NCBI GenBank assembly: GCA_036924285.1
Contig: JAYKYS010000010.1
Location: 13,925,001 to 13,989,000, forward strand
Reading direction: 5' to 3'
DNA from: Asterella californica
Lineage: Eukaryota > Streptophyta > Marchantiopsida > Marchantiales > Aytoniaceae
DNA length: 64,000 nucleotides
The position numbers were made by a program, and so were the translations under genes. Shown here piece after piece: positions 29,769 to 41,977 of the stretch. The number at the start of each line of letters is the position of its first letter. Within the stretch, counting starts at the first letter, position 1. The notes beneath the pieces were generated by a model that was not told the DNA's origin, ran no database searches, and worked only from the letters and a program-made list of their open reading frames with translations.

Positions 29769-31513
29769 CAGCGATCACGAAGGCCTGACCACGAGTTTTC
29801 GGGTAAACAAGTAGGTGTACCTACTGAGTAAGCACCCAGGTGGTAGGTAGGTCGAAGAAGACACCAAGGACGAGAACCCCTAATCTGCGGGGAAGATGCG
29901 TGAGGAAGCACATTAGCCACCTTCCAACTTCCCGCAGCACAGTGCGCCTGAAGAAGATCGATTGAAGAGAGGAATCGAGTAAGACATCGAGATAGGAGAG
30001 AGTAAGTTGGCAGCTAGTCGAAGGGTGAGATCGAATTGCGGGAGCACAAACAGCAGAGAAAGCGAAGGCGTTTCTGTGGAGCTTCCGAGAAGCTGACAGT
30101 GAAGAGTGGCGAGTAGAAGCAAAGGTGGAATCAAGGTGTGGACCGAAATTGACAGCAGGCGCAGTCGTGTGGAGTTGCATTGGAAGCTAGGACAAGAGCC
30201 AGAAGCGCGCGGAGGTCGAAGGCAACTCGGGGAACCGAAGAAGACTGTAGAGGTTCTTCCCCCTGTTTTTTTCCCCTCCCACTTCTTCTCGCCTTTTCTT
30301 GGTACTCCCAGCGCTTCCTTGATTGTGTGCAGGCAGCCTGATCGATTACCCCACCCCCATTCTTTCTATTGAGACATTGGGCGCGGAAGCGCTGCCCAAT
30401 TTCTGTCGAGACATCTCCTTGCTTCTTCCCGAGCTCAATTCGAGCTTCCCTACTCCTAGCCCTCAAATTGGAGACCCCAACTATCAATTTCTCTACCCCC
30501 CTACCTCTCTACCCCCGAAACTTGGAACAGAAGACGATTCGGAAGATGGGAACATCTTCGGAAGACACTTCTTGAACTTGACTGTCTTCGGAAGACATCT
30601 TCGGAAGACTGTCTTCGGAAGTCGACTGAACACAATTCGTATCAAGAGTGGATTTGCTTTGCTTTTGTGTTTAGAGCGACTTGGTACGAAGCCTGAGTGG
30701 TGTGGTGAGTTGTTGTGTTATTTCGAGAAGTTGGAACTCGGGAACTAGGCCTGTGCCTCCCGGTCTTCCAAGCTTCTCAACTCCACATCTTCCTAGAGAG
30801 ACTAGAAGACTGAAAGGCTAGCAAAATGAGCGAGAAGACGTGAGGGTCCATTTCGGGTCTCTTCTGTCCGACCCATAGCAGCCGTTCCTTCTTCTTCCCG
30901 AACTTAGAAGAGAGTTGTGAGAAGTATTGCTGGCAGAATCCGGAGAGAATGGTCGAGGGTCATGTCTTCCCATCATGCAGCAAACTTCTTCTGAGTGCGT
31001 ATGAGAGGTGAGAAGTCAGAACAACAGAGTGCACATGTCTTGAGTCTGTTGTGAGGATAGATTGCGCGTAGGAAGAAGAAGACAGGTGAGACCAGTGAAG
31101 GGAAGTCTGACTTCGGGAGGTCTTCCGAGAACGACATTGAATCGGAAGCTGTCCCAAGTGTCTTCCCAGAGGCCACTGTCACCGCAGGAGCCCGCAACCA
31201 TCTTCTAAACCTTTCTCATACTCTACTTCTCGCATATCTTGTATCTTCTGATAGGAAGTAGGATGTAATGCAAGGTGGGTTGTCTTCTTGGTAATCCATG
31301 CGAGGCCTTGCTTAGATAGGATTGTTTAGATATAGCTCGGAAGACGAGAGCTATCTAGGAAGCACTGTTAGAATCCCGGAAGACGGAGTAGCTGTCTTCT
31401 GGAAGACTAGTTTCGTCTTCAGAGAGTGGAAGCTAGACTGTGGGCACTCGGGAAGAACTGAGCCTTCAGCTCATAGTAGGTGCTTGTGGTTTAGTGCAGC
31501 AGATCTTCCAGGT

Positions 31514-32254
31514 ATGTCGATGCATCCGCGAGGCTTGGTGTTACCAGCGACAGAATTGGCCGAGGCCACTCCTTTCCTCAAGGAGTTGGGTCTCGACTTC
31601 TTCCTGTGGGACTGGAACCTCGCAGATCAAGGGCTTCTGGAGGAGGTATGGGCCGCATTACCACCGCGTAACCGTGTACCTACAAAGGCAGGAGTTGCTC
31701 GGGGAAGACCATCTTCCTGGACAGAAGACTGGTGGCGTAAGACGTTTCACAGGCCTGAGACCGAGAACCGAGGATATTGGTACGAGAAGAAGATCTTGCC
31801 TAGGATTGTGAGTTCATGGCATGTGTCTGGGAGTACCACCTGCCTTTTCGTGGAAGACAGGCAGGGGAGGAACGGTTGGAAGATAGAGTCTTACCGGGAG
31901 CCGAAGAAGCGACTTCTGGCGAAGTTGTTTCTGCATCTTTTCCCCAAGGGAAAAGCGCAGAAGACAAGGTACTTAGGAGATCAGGACGTGGAGTTCCTGG
32001 AATCAATGTGGGATGACAGAGTGCCAATCTACTGGGGCGCGTACATCCACAACTATGTACAGACGGAGCTAGCATACTTGGGTACCCCGGCGGGAGGACA
32101 TCTGACGCCCTTCTTCTGCTACTTGTATGTAGCCATGGGGGATCTTAGGGAAGATCAGCTGGCAGTGTATGGGCCAACGGAGCGACAGGAGGTGAAGGAG
32201 GAGACCTCGGAAGACGATGACCGAGAGGCAGCAGCAACGCCCCTCCCACTCTGA
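31514..32254 (+). CDS. ORF-A in the E5 3' LTR, 246 aa, intact
   Basis: Second copy of ORF-A (see 14884). The open frame extends upstream to ~31322 without an ATG, so the conserved MSMHPRG start is chosen. It differs from the 5' copy by a handful of residues (for example Ala/Thr near residue 19 and Met/Val near residue 168). It is followed by the TGATG overlap with ORF-B. Both copies have stayed open for 246 codons while ORF-B, gag and pol of the same element are broken. Confidence 0.75.
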   Translation: MSMHPRGLVLPATELAEATPFLKELGLDFFLWDWNLADQGLLEEVWAALPPRNRVPTKAGVARGRPSSWTEDWWRKTFHRPETENRGYWYEKKILPRIVSSWHVSGSTTCLFVEDRQGRNGWKIESYREPKKRLLAKLFLHLFPKGKAQKTRYLGDQDVEFLESMWDDRVPIYWGAYIHNYVQTELAYLGTPAGGHLTPFFCYLYVAMGDLREDQLAVYGPTERQEVKEETSEDDDREAAATPLPL

Positions 32255-33805
32255 TGCCACAGTTGAGACCCGGCTCTCACCAGAAGACGCTTCTGGTGAG
32301 GGAAGACGAGTCTAGTGGGTCGGAAGACGCCACGTCAGTGAGGAAGATGAGTCACAGAAGTGTACCGAGGACACCCATCTCCCTCATCCATTCAAGATCG
32401 GAGTCGGACTCGGAGGAAGACTTGCTGAGTACCCGATCGGAGCAGAAGACAGCTTCTGTAACACCTGGGAGTCTTCCGAAGACTCCAGAAGACGAAGGAT
32501 GGATGGGTACTCCTACTGCGATGCGAGGAAGCGCAAAGAGGAGAGCCGCTCCTGCCACGAGGGGTCTTCCACCCCGGAAGATGAGAAGAGTAGCTTCTTC
32601 TCGTGCGCAGAAGATGAAGGCCGTAGTGATGGAAGAGGCTCCCTTGCCTCTGGAAGACGAAGTCGACACCCTCGAGCGAGTGGTGGGGATGAACTTGTCT
32701 TCTGCAGGAAGACGACTGGAGGAGTTCAGTGCCTACTTCCAGAAGGAGATCCAGCCCGCTATGGAGTTGCTGGAAAGGAGAGCGAGGGCACAGGAGAAGC
32801 CCTTACAGCCTGGATTCGGCCTGCGCACCTTGCTGCGACAGGAAGACAGCCAGCAGAAGACGGAGTCGCTGGAAGCTAGTCTCCGCACTACGGAGAAGCT
32901 TGCAGCCAGGTACAAGGCGGAAGCAGCCGCTTCTGCCAAGGAGTCGATGCAACTTCGGAAGAGCAACCAGGAGTTGCAGGCGCGAGTACAGCAGCGTGAT
33001 CAGGAAGTTCTCCGAGTCAGGAGAAGATCATTGCCCTCGCAAAAGAGCAGACCACTTGGAAGATGCAGCGAGAAGCCGCAGAAGCGCGAGCTGCAACGGA
33101 GAAGACGCAGAGGGAAGCAGCGGAGGCTCGTGCGCGGAAGATGCTAGCTCAGTCGGTAGAAGCGCTTCGGAAGAAGTTCAACTTCACCGCGGGTAAGAAG
33201 TTACTTACCTTAGCTAGGGAATGGGACAGCGAGTCCAAGACGAGGTTGGTGGAATGCAGAGATAGCATGTTCAGGTACCTGGATAGATAGATAGAAGGAG
33301 TGAAGACACTTTATGGTCTTCCCTCACTTCCGACACCTGCAACCGCATCTTCCCAAGCCCCAGCACCCTCGACTGGATCCGGAATGGAGAAGGAGGAGTT
33401 CGATCTCGCTGTACACTTGGTGGTGACAGCGTTGGAAGACGAGAAGACTCCAGAAGACGCTCCGGAAGACAGGAAGACGAGCCGTCTTCCCAGGTATTCC
33501 GCATGGAGGAAGCGACTTTCCCGGACCTCTATGAGATCGCCATGGTCCCTAGTACTGCATCTGTGCCTCAGAAGACCGAAGACGCACCATTCGACTCGTC
33601 TTCCCAGAAGACCATTCCGTCTTCCGAAGTCGAAGCCGAGGAAGACGCAGCCGCAGAAATAGCAGGGCCAGCGAAGAGCGAGGAGAGGGAAGCTACCTCA
33701 GTGGTATCCGAGGTAAGTGCAGGGCTTCCCAGCCCATCAGAAGTCGAGGTAGTAGCTCCGGTAGGAGCAGATCATGTAGAGATTGCCACCGAGCAATCAG
33801 AGTAG
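32254..33805 (+). pseudogene. ORF-B in the E5 3' LTR, coiled-coil protein, broken
   Basis: Same domain order and the same three lesions as 15624-17175: frameshift near 33024, TAG at 33288-33290, frameshift near 33480. Lesions shared by both LTRs must have been in the template that transposed, since one LTR is copied to both ends in reverse transcription. The C-terminal acidic part (33503-33805) is open and ends EQSE. Confidence 0.7.
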
Positions 33806-35431
33806 TTAGCAAACTCAATCGACACTTCCAGATTTAGTAGGATTGGACATGCTATCTTAAGGGTGGCAGTTTTCCATGTAAAAATAGTTAGGACCCCATG
33901 TGGCAGCATAGGTAGCGTAGGAGTAACACAGTGGAGGGCTAATTGGAAAGAGGGACCGCATGCATGTGAGGTGACAACCTCTTGTCAGCGCCTCTCTCTC
34001 TCTCCCTGGTGGTCGCCTCCCAAGGCAGATGGTTAAGTAGGATAGCAGGGTAGGAGAAAAGCTCTCTGAGAGCTCTGCCAGTTCTATAGAATTCGGCAGT
34101 AACTGAACATACACACCGATTCTACAGGCAGGCAGGCGAGACACATTAGAGCAGAGACAGTCTTAGCGCACTACACCCGTTGTTGGGAACATACGAATAG
34201 TCTTGGAATATACAGGAGGGGTCTGCATACTCGCACCAGCAGTGGTTCGAAGATGTAGATAGAGGTAGTGGACAGTCCAGGAACAAGGAACGGCATCCTC
34301 ATGCAGTCCTGTTGGCTGGACTGGTGTGTCAAGGAGTAGACGCAGGGAGTAGCGGGAGTGAGCTTCCCAATGCCATTGTGACTTCTTCTCGGGGAATAGA
34401 TTGTGGATTTGAGTGCAGCAGCTTCGCTCATGTCTTCTGGGTGGTGAAATGTATTGAATTCGCTCCCAATTGTGCATGGGAAGTGTTCTTCTTGAGTGGC
34501 GGTGAATGTCAACAGTTGTGGAAGTGTAGCTTGACTCGTTCAGTAGAGCACTTGGGATCTACGTACGAACGGTCTTTTGGGTAAGTGATCCCAGAAGACA
34601 GAGCAGTCAGAGCAGCGAAGTGAAGAAGAAAGAAGACTTCTTCCCGCAACAGAAGACGACATCCTCGAGTAGAAGACGGTGCTACAGTACTCACGTTTGT
34701 TGTCTTCCTCCCCAAACTATTACAAGCAGGGATGGCTTGTTAGTCAGGATCCGGACTAGAAGCCTGTCGGAATCTTAATTGCCCTTTTTCATCCTGCTTT
34801 CTCTTGTTTGGATTTCTTCTTCTTCCCATCTTCCCTCATCTTCCCCATCTTCTTATCTTCTTCTAGTGAGCTTCCGATACTTCTATTGAGCTTCCGTGAA
34901 GGTGAATGTCGTTGTAGCGCTGCAGGAAGACAACTTCCGTAGGCAGAAGCTTGGGAAGGCTACAGGGGGCATACACCCTGTGATTTATCCAACCCGATGG
35001 AATGTGAGTGTGAGAATAAGATGTAACGACTGTTACTAGTCGACTTCTGCGAAGCCGGACAGCCTTCTGGAGGTGTGAGAAGACGAACTAAACCCCCAGA
35101 AGACGAGAATCATTTCGGGAAGACGGTATCGAGAAGACCGGAAGAAGCAACCTGGAAGCAGGAAGATCGTCTTCCCGAGCTTCTTTGTGAATAGTTGTGT
35201 GATATTTTAGTTAGTAGTTGTTTGTTTGGGTCCAGAGCACCATTCGGCGTATCTGGAAGACGTGTTGTTTTGTGTGGTTTTGTGAGAAGACGGGATTTTC
35301 TAGGCAAAACCCGTGTGTTTGTGTGTTTGAACAGATCTTAGAACTTAGAGCAGCGTTACTTGTGCAAATCCTCTGTGGGAATGATATCTTGTATACTAAA
35401 TGGGCAAAAGGAGAAATCCTACGTCACTACA

Positions 35432-36104
35432 GTCAGATTTACAGAGACATCTCCGGTACCAAGATCACCAAGAAGACAATTCCTATGACCACAGAGAGTC
35501 TTCGGAAGACTCTAGAAGACAAGACCTATGTCTATGTTCTAACTGCAACAGGAGGATGCGCAGTGAAGAAGTCTACTTCTACGATGGGAAGAGATCTTCC
35601 ATCTTAGAAGACATCGAGAGTAGCGTCTTCTCGAGCGCAGAAGGAGAAGATCATCATAGTGGACGAGCAATAGATGTCTCTGGAAGACAAGACCGATTTG
35701 TTGACATGAACCTGTCTCCTACGAGAAGAAGACTGGAGGAGTTCAGCGTCGTCTTCAGCTCTGAGATCTAGCCCGCGATGGAGTTGGTGGAGAAGCGAGC
35801 GATGGTCCGAGAGAAGCCGGTGCAGCCTGGATTTGGTCTACGGATCTTGATTCAACAGGAGGAAGTCCAGAAGCACAAGCCAACCTCCGCACCACGGAGA
35901 AGATTGTCACGAAGATTGTGACGGGAGCTTCTGCTTCTGTCAAGAAATTGGTCCAACTGCGGAAGAGCAATCGGGAGTTGCAGATGCGACTTCAGCAGCG
36001 GGAGCAAGAAGTTCTGCGGATCAAGGATAAGTTAACTGATCTGTCAGAGGAGAAGAAGACTTGGAGCGCACAACTGGAAGCTGCAGAAGCTGAGGCTGCA
36101 GAAG
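35432..36104 (+). repeat. Older E5-family LTR (copy e), left piece with ORF-B remnant
   Basis: A diverged copy of the ORF-B region, interrupted on the left by E5 and on the right by the solo LTR at 36105. The part at 35918-36104 reads the coiled coil openly (LRKSNRELQMRLQQREQEVL and onward) across the site where E5 ORF-B is frameshifted. There is a stop near 35767 and a frameshift near 35880. It continues at 41978. Confidence 0.75.
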
Positions 36105-38114
36105 TGTGGTGTCCACAATTTACAGGATTCACAAATTTTTGAAATTTTTTAGATTAATAACTTGTTTGTATAACTGAAAAAGCGTTGTTACTTAAGATTA
36201 CGGCTTCCTTAGAAGGAAGATGATCTTACAATCTTGTTGTAATAAGAAGTTGACTTCTTCAGAAGACGACCGTCTTCCGGGAAGCGTCTTCTCGATTGTG
36301 TTTTCTGAAGACGGAAGACGGCGGAAGACGGAAGACATGTATCTTCCGGAAGACGGCAACCGCGGAAGCCTAACCACGTATTCCCAAGTAAAGAAGTAGG
36401 TGTACTCACCAGGTAACACCGAGTAGGTTAGGTAGGTCAGGTAGGTCATCTAGGTTGAGAACCCCTAAACCTGCGCGAGAAGATGTGAAGGAAGCGCATT
36501 AGCGAAGAGCACTACCACTTCCCGCATCGAGGTTGCTTTGGCTTAGAAGATCGAATTGGAAGGAAATCAAGTTGAGTGAAGGCAGCAGAGTGAAATTGAG
36601 TGGAGCCAGGATCGATTCACAGCTAGGAAGAAGACGAGGGCAAATCGCTAAGAGTAGGAATCGCATTGAGCTTAAGGGGTCTTCTTGAGACTCCCGGAAG
36701 AAGACATTGAAAGACAGCTGCGAGGAATCAGAGGAGGAACCTTTCGATTGAGGAGCGGCAAGGCATTGGCAGCGGCAACAGCTTAGTGGGGTCGCATTGG
36801 AGCTGGGGTCGAAGTCGTAAGTGCACAGAAGACTGAAGGAAGGTCGGGAAGAAGACAGAAGACTGTAGAGGTTCTTCCCGTGTTCTCTTTCCTTCCCACT
36901 GCTTCTCTCCCTTTGTTTGGTATCCCCCGCGCTTCCCCAGTTGTTTGCAGGCAACCCGATCGATCAAATCCCTCCCCACGTTTTTCCTTCTGAGACATTA
37001 GGCACGGAAGCGCTGCCCAATTTCTGACAGCCATCTTCTTGTTTCTTCCCGAGTGCAATTCGAGCTTCCCTACCCATCGTCCTCAAATTGGAGACCCCAT
37101 CTATCAATTTCTCTACCCTACCATCCCTCTACTCTCGAAATCTTGAACAGAAGACGCTTCGGAAGATTGGAATATCTTCAAAAGACGCTTCTGAAACCTG
37201 AACATCTTCGGAAGACGCTTCGGAAGCCTGACTACCTTCGGAAGACAAATGTGTGCAATTCGTATCGAGAAGTGGATTGGATTTGCTTTGGTGTTAAGAG
37301 AGGCTTGATACGAATCCCGAGTGACTTGGTGAGTTGTTTTGTTATTTCGAGAAGTTGGAAGTCGGGAACTAGGCCTCTGCCTCTCGGTCTTCCAAGCTTC
37401 TCAAATCCACATCTTCCTAGAGAGACTAGAAGACTGGAAAGGCTGGCAGAATGCGCGAGAAGACGTGAGGGTCCGTTACGGATCTCTTCTGTCTGACCCA
37501 TAGCAGCCTATTCCTTCTTCTTCCCGAACTTAGAAGAGCGTTGTGAGAAGTCTTGCTGGCAGAATCTGGAGAGAATGGTCGAGGGTCATGTCTTCTCATC
37601 ATGCAGCAAGCTTCTTCTGAATGTGTATGAGAGGTGAGAAGTCAGAAGAACAGAGTGCAAATGTCTTGAGTCTGTTGTGAGGATAGATTGCGCGTAGGAA
37701 GCAGAAGACATGTGAGACCAGTGAAGGGAAGCCTGGCTTCGGGAGGTCTTCCGAGAAAAATATTGAATCGAAAGCTGTCCCGGGAGTCTTCCCAGAGACC
37801 ACTGTCACCGTACGAGCCCGCAACCATCTTCTAAACCTGTTATGCACTCTACTTCTCGCAAATCTTGTATCTTCTGTTAAGAAGTAGGATGTAATGCAAG
37901 GTGGGTTGTCTTCTTAGGAATCATGCGAGGCCTTGCTTAGTTAGGATTGTTTAGATATAGCTCGGAAGACGAGAGCTATTTAGGAAGCACTGTTAGGATC
38001 CCGGAAGACTAGATTCGTCTTCTGAGAGTGGAAGTTACACTGTGAGAGCTTGGGAAGGACTGAGCCTTCGGCTCACAATAAGTACGTGTGGCTTAGTGCA
38101 ACAGATTTTCAAGT

Positions 38115-38858
38115 ATGTCGATGCATCCTCGAGGATTGGTGTTATCGGCAGCAGAGTTGGCGGAGGTCAAACCCTTCATCAAGGAGTTGGGTCTCGACTT
38201 CTTTCTGTGGGATTGGAACCTCGTCGACCAGGGTCTTCTGGAGGAGGTTTGGGCAGCCTTAACACCTCGCAACCGTGTACCTGCAAAGGCAGGAGTAGCG
38301 CGAGGAAGACCATCTTCCTGGATAGCAGAATGATGGCGGAGGGCTTTTCACAGATCGGAAGTAGAGAACAAGGGATACGAATTGGAGAAGAAGATCCTAT
38401 CCATGATCTCGGGGAAGTGGCATGTGCCTGGAAGCACAACTTGTCTCTTCCTGGAGGATAGGCAGGGAAGAAACGGATGGAAGGTCGAAGCCTACCGGGA
38501 GCCGCAGAAGCGTCTTCTGACGAAGCTGTTCCTTCACCTCTTTTCTAAGAGGAAGGCGCAGAAGACGAGGTACCTTGGAGACCAGGACGTGGAATTCCTG
38601 GAAGCCATCTGGGAAGGGCTACCCATCAACTGGGGAGCGTTCTTCCACGCTTATGTGCAGGCGCGCTGGTGTACTTAGGTACCCCGGCAGGAGGACATCT
38701 TACTCCGTTCTTTTGTTACCTGTACGTGGCCAAGGGGGATCTCACGGCAGATCTGTTGACGAGATATGGACCAGCAAGGCAGCAGGAGGCGAAGGAGGAG
38801 ACCTCGGGGAAGACGACCGAGCAGCAGCGATGACTCCCTCTCCCACTATGATGCCGTA
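38115..38858 (+). pseudogene. ORF-A in the solo LTR, degenerate
   Basis: Same start (MSMHPRGLVL) and same frame as E5 ORF-A. A TGA at 38331-38333 replaces a Trp of the EDWWRK motif. The frame continues (GSTTCLFLEDRQGRNGWK, RYLGDQDVEFLEAIWE) until a 1-base deletion near 38650. Differences from E5 are mostly at third codon positions, so the sequence diverged while coding and broke later. Confidence 0.75.
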
Positions 38859-38859
38859 G

Positions 38860-40412
38860 ATGAGGTCCGATACTCATCAGAAGACGCTTCTGGTGAGAGA
38901 AGACGATTCCAATGGATCGGAAGACGTGACACCACCAAGGAAGATGGGTCCTAGGAGCGTGCCTAGGAAGACCACCTCCTTCCCGATCATTCACTCTGGA
39001 TCGGAGTCCAACTCACCGGAGGAGTCCTTGAGTACCCGAGCTGAGCAAAAGACCGCTTCTGCAACACCAAGGAGTCTTCCGAAGACTCCAGAAGACGAAG
39101 GATGGATGGATACTCCTACTGCGATGCGAGGAAGCGCAGCAAAGAGGACCGCTTCTGCCATGAGGAGAGATCTTCCACCTCGGAAGATGAGAAGAGTAGC
39201 TTCTTCTCGCGCGCAGAAGCAGAAGACCATAGTGGTGGAAGAGGCACCCTTGCCTCGGGAAGACAAGGTCGACACCTCCGATCGGATTGTGGAGATGAGT
39301 CTGTCTTCCGCAGGAAGAAGGAGTTCAGGAGGAGTTCAGTGCCTTCTTCCGCTCCGAGATCCAGCCGGCTATGGAGTTGATCGAGAAGAGAGCGAAGATA
39401 CAAGAGAAGCCCTTACAGCTTGGATTCGGTCTCCGCACCCTGATGCGGCAGAAAGAAGACCAAAAGAAGAAAGAAGCGTTAGAAGCCAACCTCCGCACCA
39501 CGGAGAAGCTCGCAGCGAAGTACAAGGCGGAAGCAGCCACTTCTGCCAAAGAGCTAACGCAGCTGAGGAAGAGCAATCAGGAGTTGCAGGCGCGGTTACA
39601 GCAGCGTGACCAGGAGGTTCTGCGAGTGCGAGGTAAGATCATCACCCTTGCAGAGGAGAGGACGACATGGAAGAGACTACGGGAAGCCGCAGAAGCGCAG
39701 ACTGCATCCGAGAAGGCGCAGCGGAAGCTCATGCGCAGGAGATGTTAGTTCAGTCGATGGAAGCGCTTCGGAAGAAGTTCAACTTCACCGCGGGTAGGAA
39801 GCTTCTTACCTTAGCTAGAGAATGGGACGACGAGTTCAAGACGATGTTGGTAGAGTGCAAGGAGAGCATGTTCAGGTATTTGGATCGACAGATAGAGAGA
39901 GTGAAGACACTCTATGATCTTCCCTTGATTCTGCCACCTGCAACTGCATCTTCCCAAGCTCCAGCACCATCGACTGGATCCGAATTGGAGAAGGAGGAGT
40001 TCGACCTCACTGTCCACTTGGTAGTGACAGCGTTTGAAGCCGAGAAGACCCCGAAAGAAGCCCCAGAAGACAAGATGTCTTCTGGAAGACAGGAAAAAGA
40101 GCTGTCTTCCTAGGTATTCCGAGTGGAGGAAGCGACTTCCCCGGACCATTCACCATGGCTCCCAGTGTCGGACTAGTGCCTCAGAAGAGCGAAGAAGCAC
40201 AAGTCGATCCAGCTTCCCAGAAGACGCTTCCGTCTTCCGAAGCCGAAGCAGAAGCCGAAGCAGCAGCAGCAGAGCCAGCGACGAACGATGAGGAGGAGGT
40301 CACCTCAGTGACACCCGAGGTAATTGCAGGGCTTTCCAGCTTATCAGAAGCCGAGTTAGTAGTTCTGATAGGAGCAGATCAGGTAGAGATTGCCTCCGAG
40401 CAATCAGAGTAG
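38860..40412 (+). pseudogene. ORF-B in the solo LTR, degenerate
   Basis: Open pieces 38860-39609, 39371-39748, 39667-40113 and 40155-40412 together cover the whole of ORF-B, including the coiled coil, the KKFNFTAGRKLL block, FRYLDRQIERVKTLY and the acidic end EQSE. Frameshifts lie near 39320 and 39715, and a stop near 40112. Where E5 has TAG (16658), this copy has CAG. Confidence 0.7.
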
Positions 40413-41977
40413 GTAGCAAACGTAGGAGACAAGTTGACATTTCCAAACTTAGCAAAGAACCGAACATGCTATCTTAGGGGTGGCAGTTCTAGTGTAAATT
40501 TAGTTAGGCAACCATGTGGCAGTGTAGGAAGCACAAGAATAGGAAAGGGAAACCGTTTGCATGTGGAGGGGCAACTTTTCTCTCCCTCGTGGTGGTTCCC
40601 TCTATTTTCTCGTGGCAGAGACATAAGTAGTAGGATATTGGACACATTACACACACAAGACACATTACACATTCTACACAAGAGAGGCGCACTAAGAACG
40701 TTGTTGTGTACTGTGCGTACACATACTACACCCGATGTTAGAGACATATGAATAGATTGGGATTATAACGGAGGGGTCTGCATGCTCGTTACCAGCAGTG
40801 GTTCGAAGATGTAGATAGAGGTAGTGGACAGTTTAGGAACAGGGAACGGCATCCTCGTGCAGTCTTGTTGGCTAGACTGGTGTGTCGAGGAGTAGGAGCA
40901 GGAAGTAGAGAGAGTGAGCTTCCCAATGCCAATGTGACTTCTTCTCGAGGAATGGATTGCTGATTTGAGTGCAGAAGCTTTGTCCATGTCTTCTGGGTGG
41001 TGGGTTTTCTTGGATTCACTCCCGATTGTGCATGGGAAGCGTTCTTCTTGAGTGGCGGTGACTGTCAGCAGTTGTGCAGATTCGCAGCTTGGCTCATCCA
41101 GTAGAGCACTTTGGATCTACGTACAGACAGTCTTATGGGTAAGATCCCAGAAGACAGAGTAGTCGGAGCAGCGAGAGAAGAAGAAAGAAGCCTTCTTCCC
41201 ACAGTAGAAGACGACATCCTCAAGTAGAAGACGGTGCAACTGTACGCAAGTTTGTTGTCTTCCTCCCCAAACTATTGCAAGCATGGATGGCTTGTTAATC
41301 AAGATTCGGACTAGAAACCTTTCGGAATCTTAATTTCTCCTTTTCATCTTGTTTTTCTCTTGTTTGGATTTTCCCTTCTTACCCATCTTCTCCCATCTTC
41401 TCCATCTTCTTACCTTCTTCTAGTGAGCTTCCGAGACTTCTATTGAGCTTCCGTGAAGGTGAATGTCGTTGTAATGCTGCAGGAAGACCATTTTCGTAAG
41501 CAGAAGCCTGGGAAGGCTACAAGGGGCATACATCCTATGATTAATCTAACCCGTTGGAATGTGAGATTGAGTAAGGTGTAACAGCCGTTGCTAGTCGACT
41601 TCTGCGAAGCAGGAGCAGTCTTCTGGAGGTGTGAGAAGCCGAGTTGAACCCCCAAGAGGCGAGAATTGCTTCGGAAAGACGGTACTGAGAAGACCGGAAG
41701 AAGCGACCTGGAAGCAGGAAGCGTCTTCTCGAGCTTCTCTGTGAATAGTTGTGTGATATTTTAGTTAGTAGTTGTTTGTTTAGGTCTAGAGCACCTTTTG
41801 GCGAGTCTGGAAGACGCGTGGTTTTTTTGTGAGAAGACGGGATTTCTAGGCAAAACCCGTGTGTTTGTGTGTTTGAACAGATCTTAGAACTTAGAGCAGC
41901 GTTACTTGTGCAAATCCTTTGTGAGAACGATATCTTGTATACTAAATGGGCAAAAGGAGTAATCCTGCGACACTACA

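Larger units (their letters stand above)
14486..35431 (+). mobile_element. E5: giant-LTR Ty3/gypsy element with LTR-borne genes
   Basis: 5' LTR (truncated, 14486-18800), tRNA-Asp PBS, broken gag, an antisense E4 fragment, broken pol, and a complete 3' LTR of 5910 bp (29522-35431). Shared LTR parts are offset by 16630-16631 bp with about 1% difference. Pol ends in VNGWRVKKYW, as in Tat/Athila integrases. No left target duplicate can be seen because the 5' LTR start is missing. The whole element is dense in GAAGAC/GTCTTC. Confidence 0.88.
29522..35431 (+). repeat. E5 3' LTR, complete (5910 bp)
   Basis: Starts TGTGGTGCCCACAAATTACA, just after a GTGAGGGTGGGCGTA tract, and ends ACGTCACTACA. The solo LTR at 36105-41977 has the same ends. 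It holds a GAAGAC cluster (29678-29768), pyrimidine-rich blocks (30250-30310), a conserved GGGCGCGGAAGCGCTGCCC (30379-30397), then ORF-A/ORF-B (31514-33805) and 1.6 kb of non-coding sequence. I could not assign a TATA box or the U3-R-U5 borders. Confidence 0.9.
36105..41977 (+). mobile_element. Complete solo LTR of the E5 family (5873 bp)
   Basis: Starts TGTGGTGTCCACAATTTACA and ends GCGACACTACA, with direct repeats AGAAG at 36100-36104 and 41978-41982. With one AGAAG removed, the flanks join into a continuous ORF-B reading frame of the older LTR, proving a clean insertion. The internal region was presumably lost by LTR-LTR recombination. It carries degenerate ORF-A and ORF-B, and a GAAGAC cluster at 36258-36352. 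Confidence 0.9.

Noticed and set aside
14486..35431. A 4.3-kb direct repeat (14486-18800 and 31116-35431) as a segmental duplication or tandem gene pair
   Set aside because: The right ends abut a PBS on one side and the left end follows a pol 3' end and purine tract on the other, as expected of an LTR pair.
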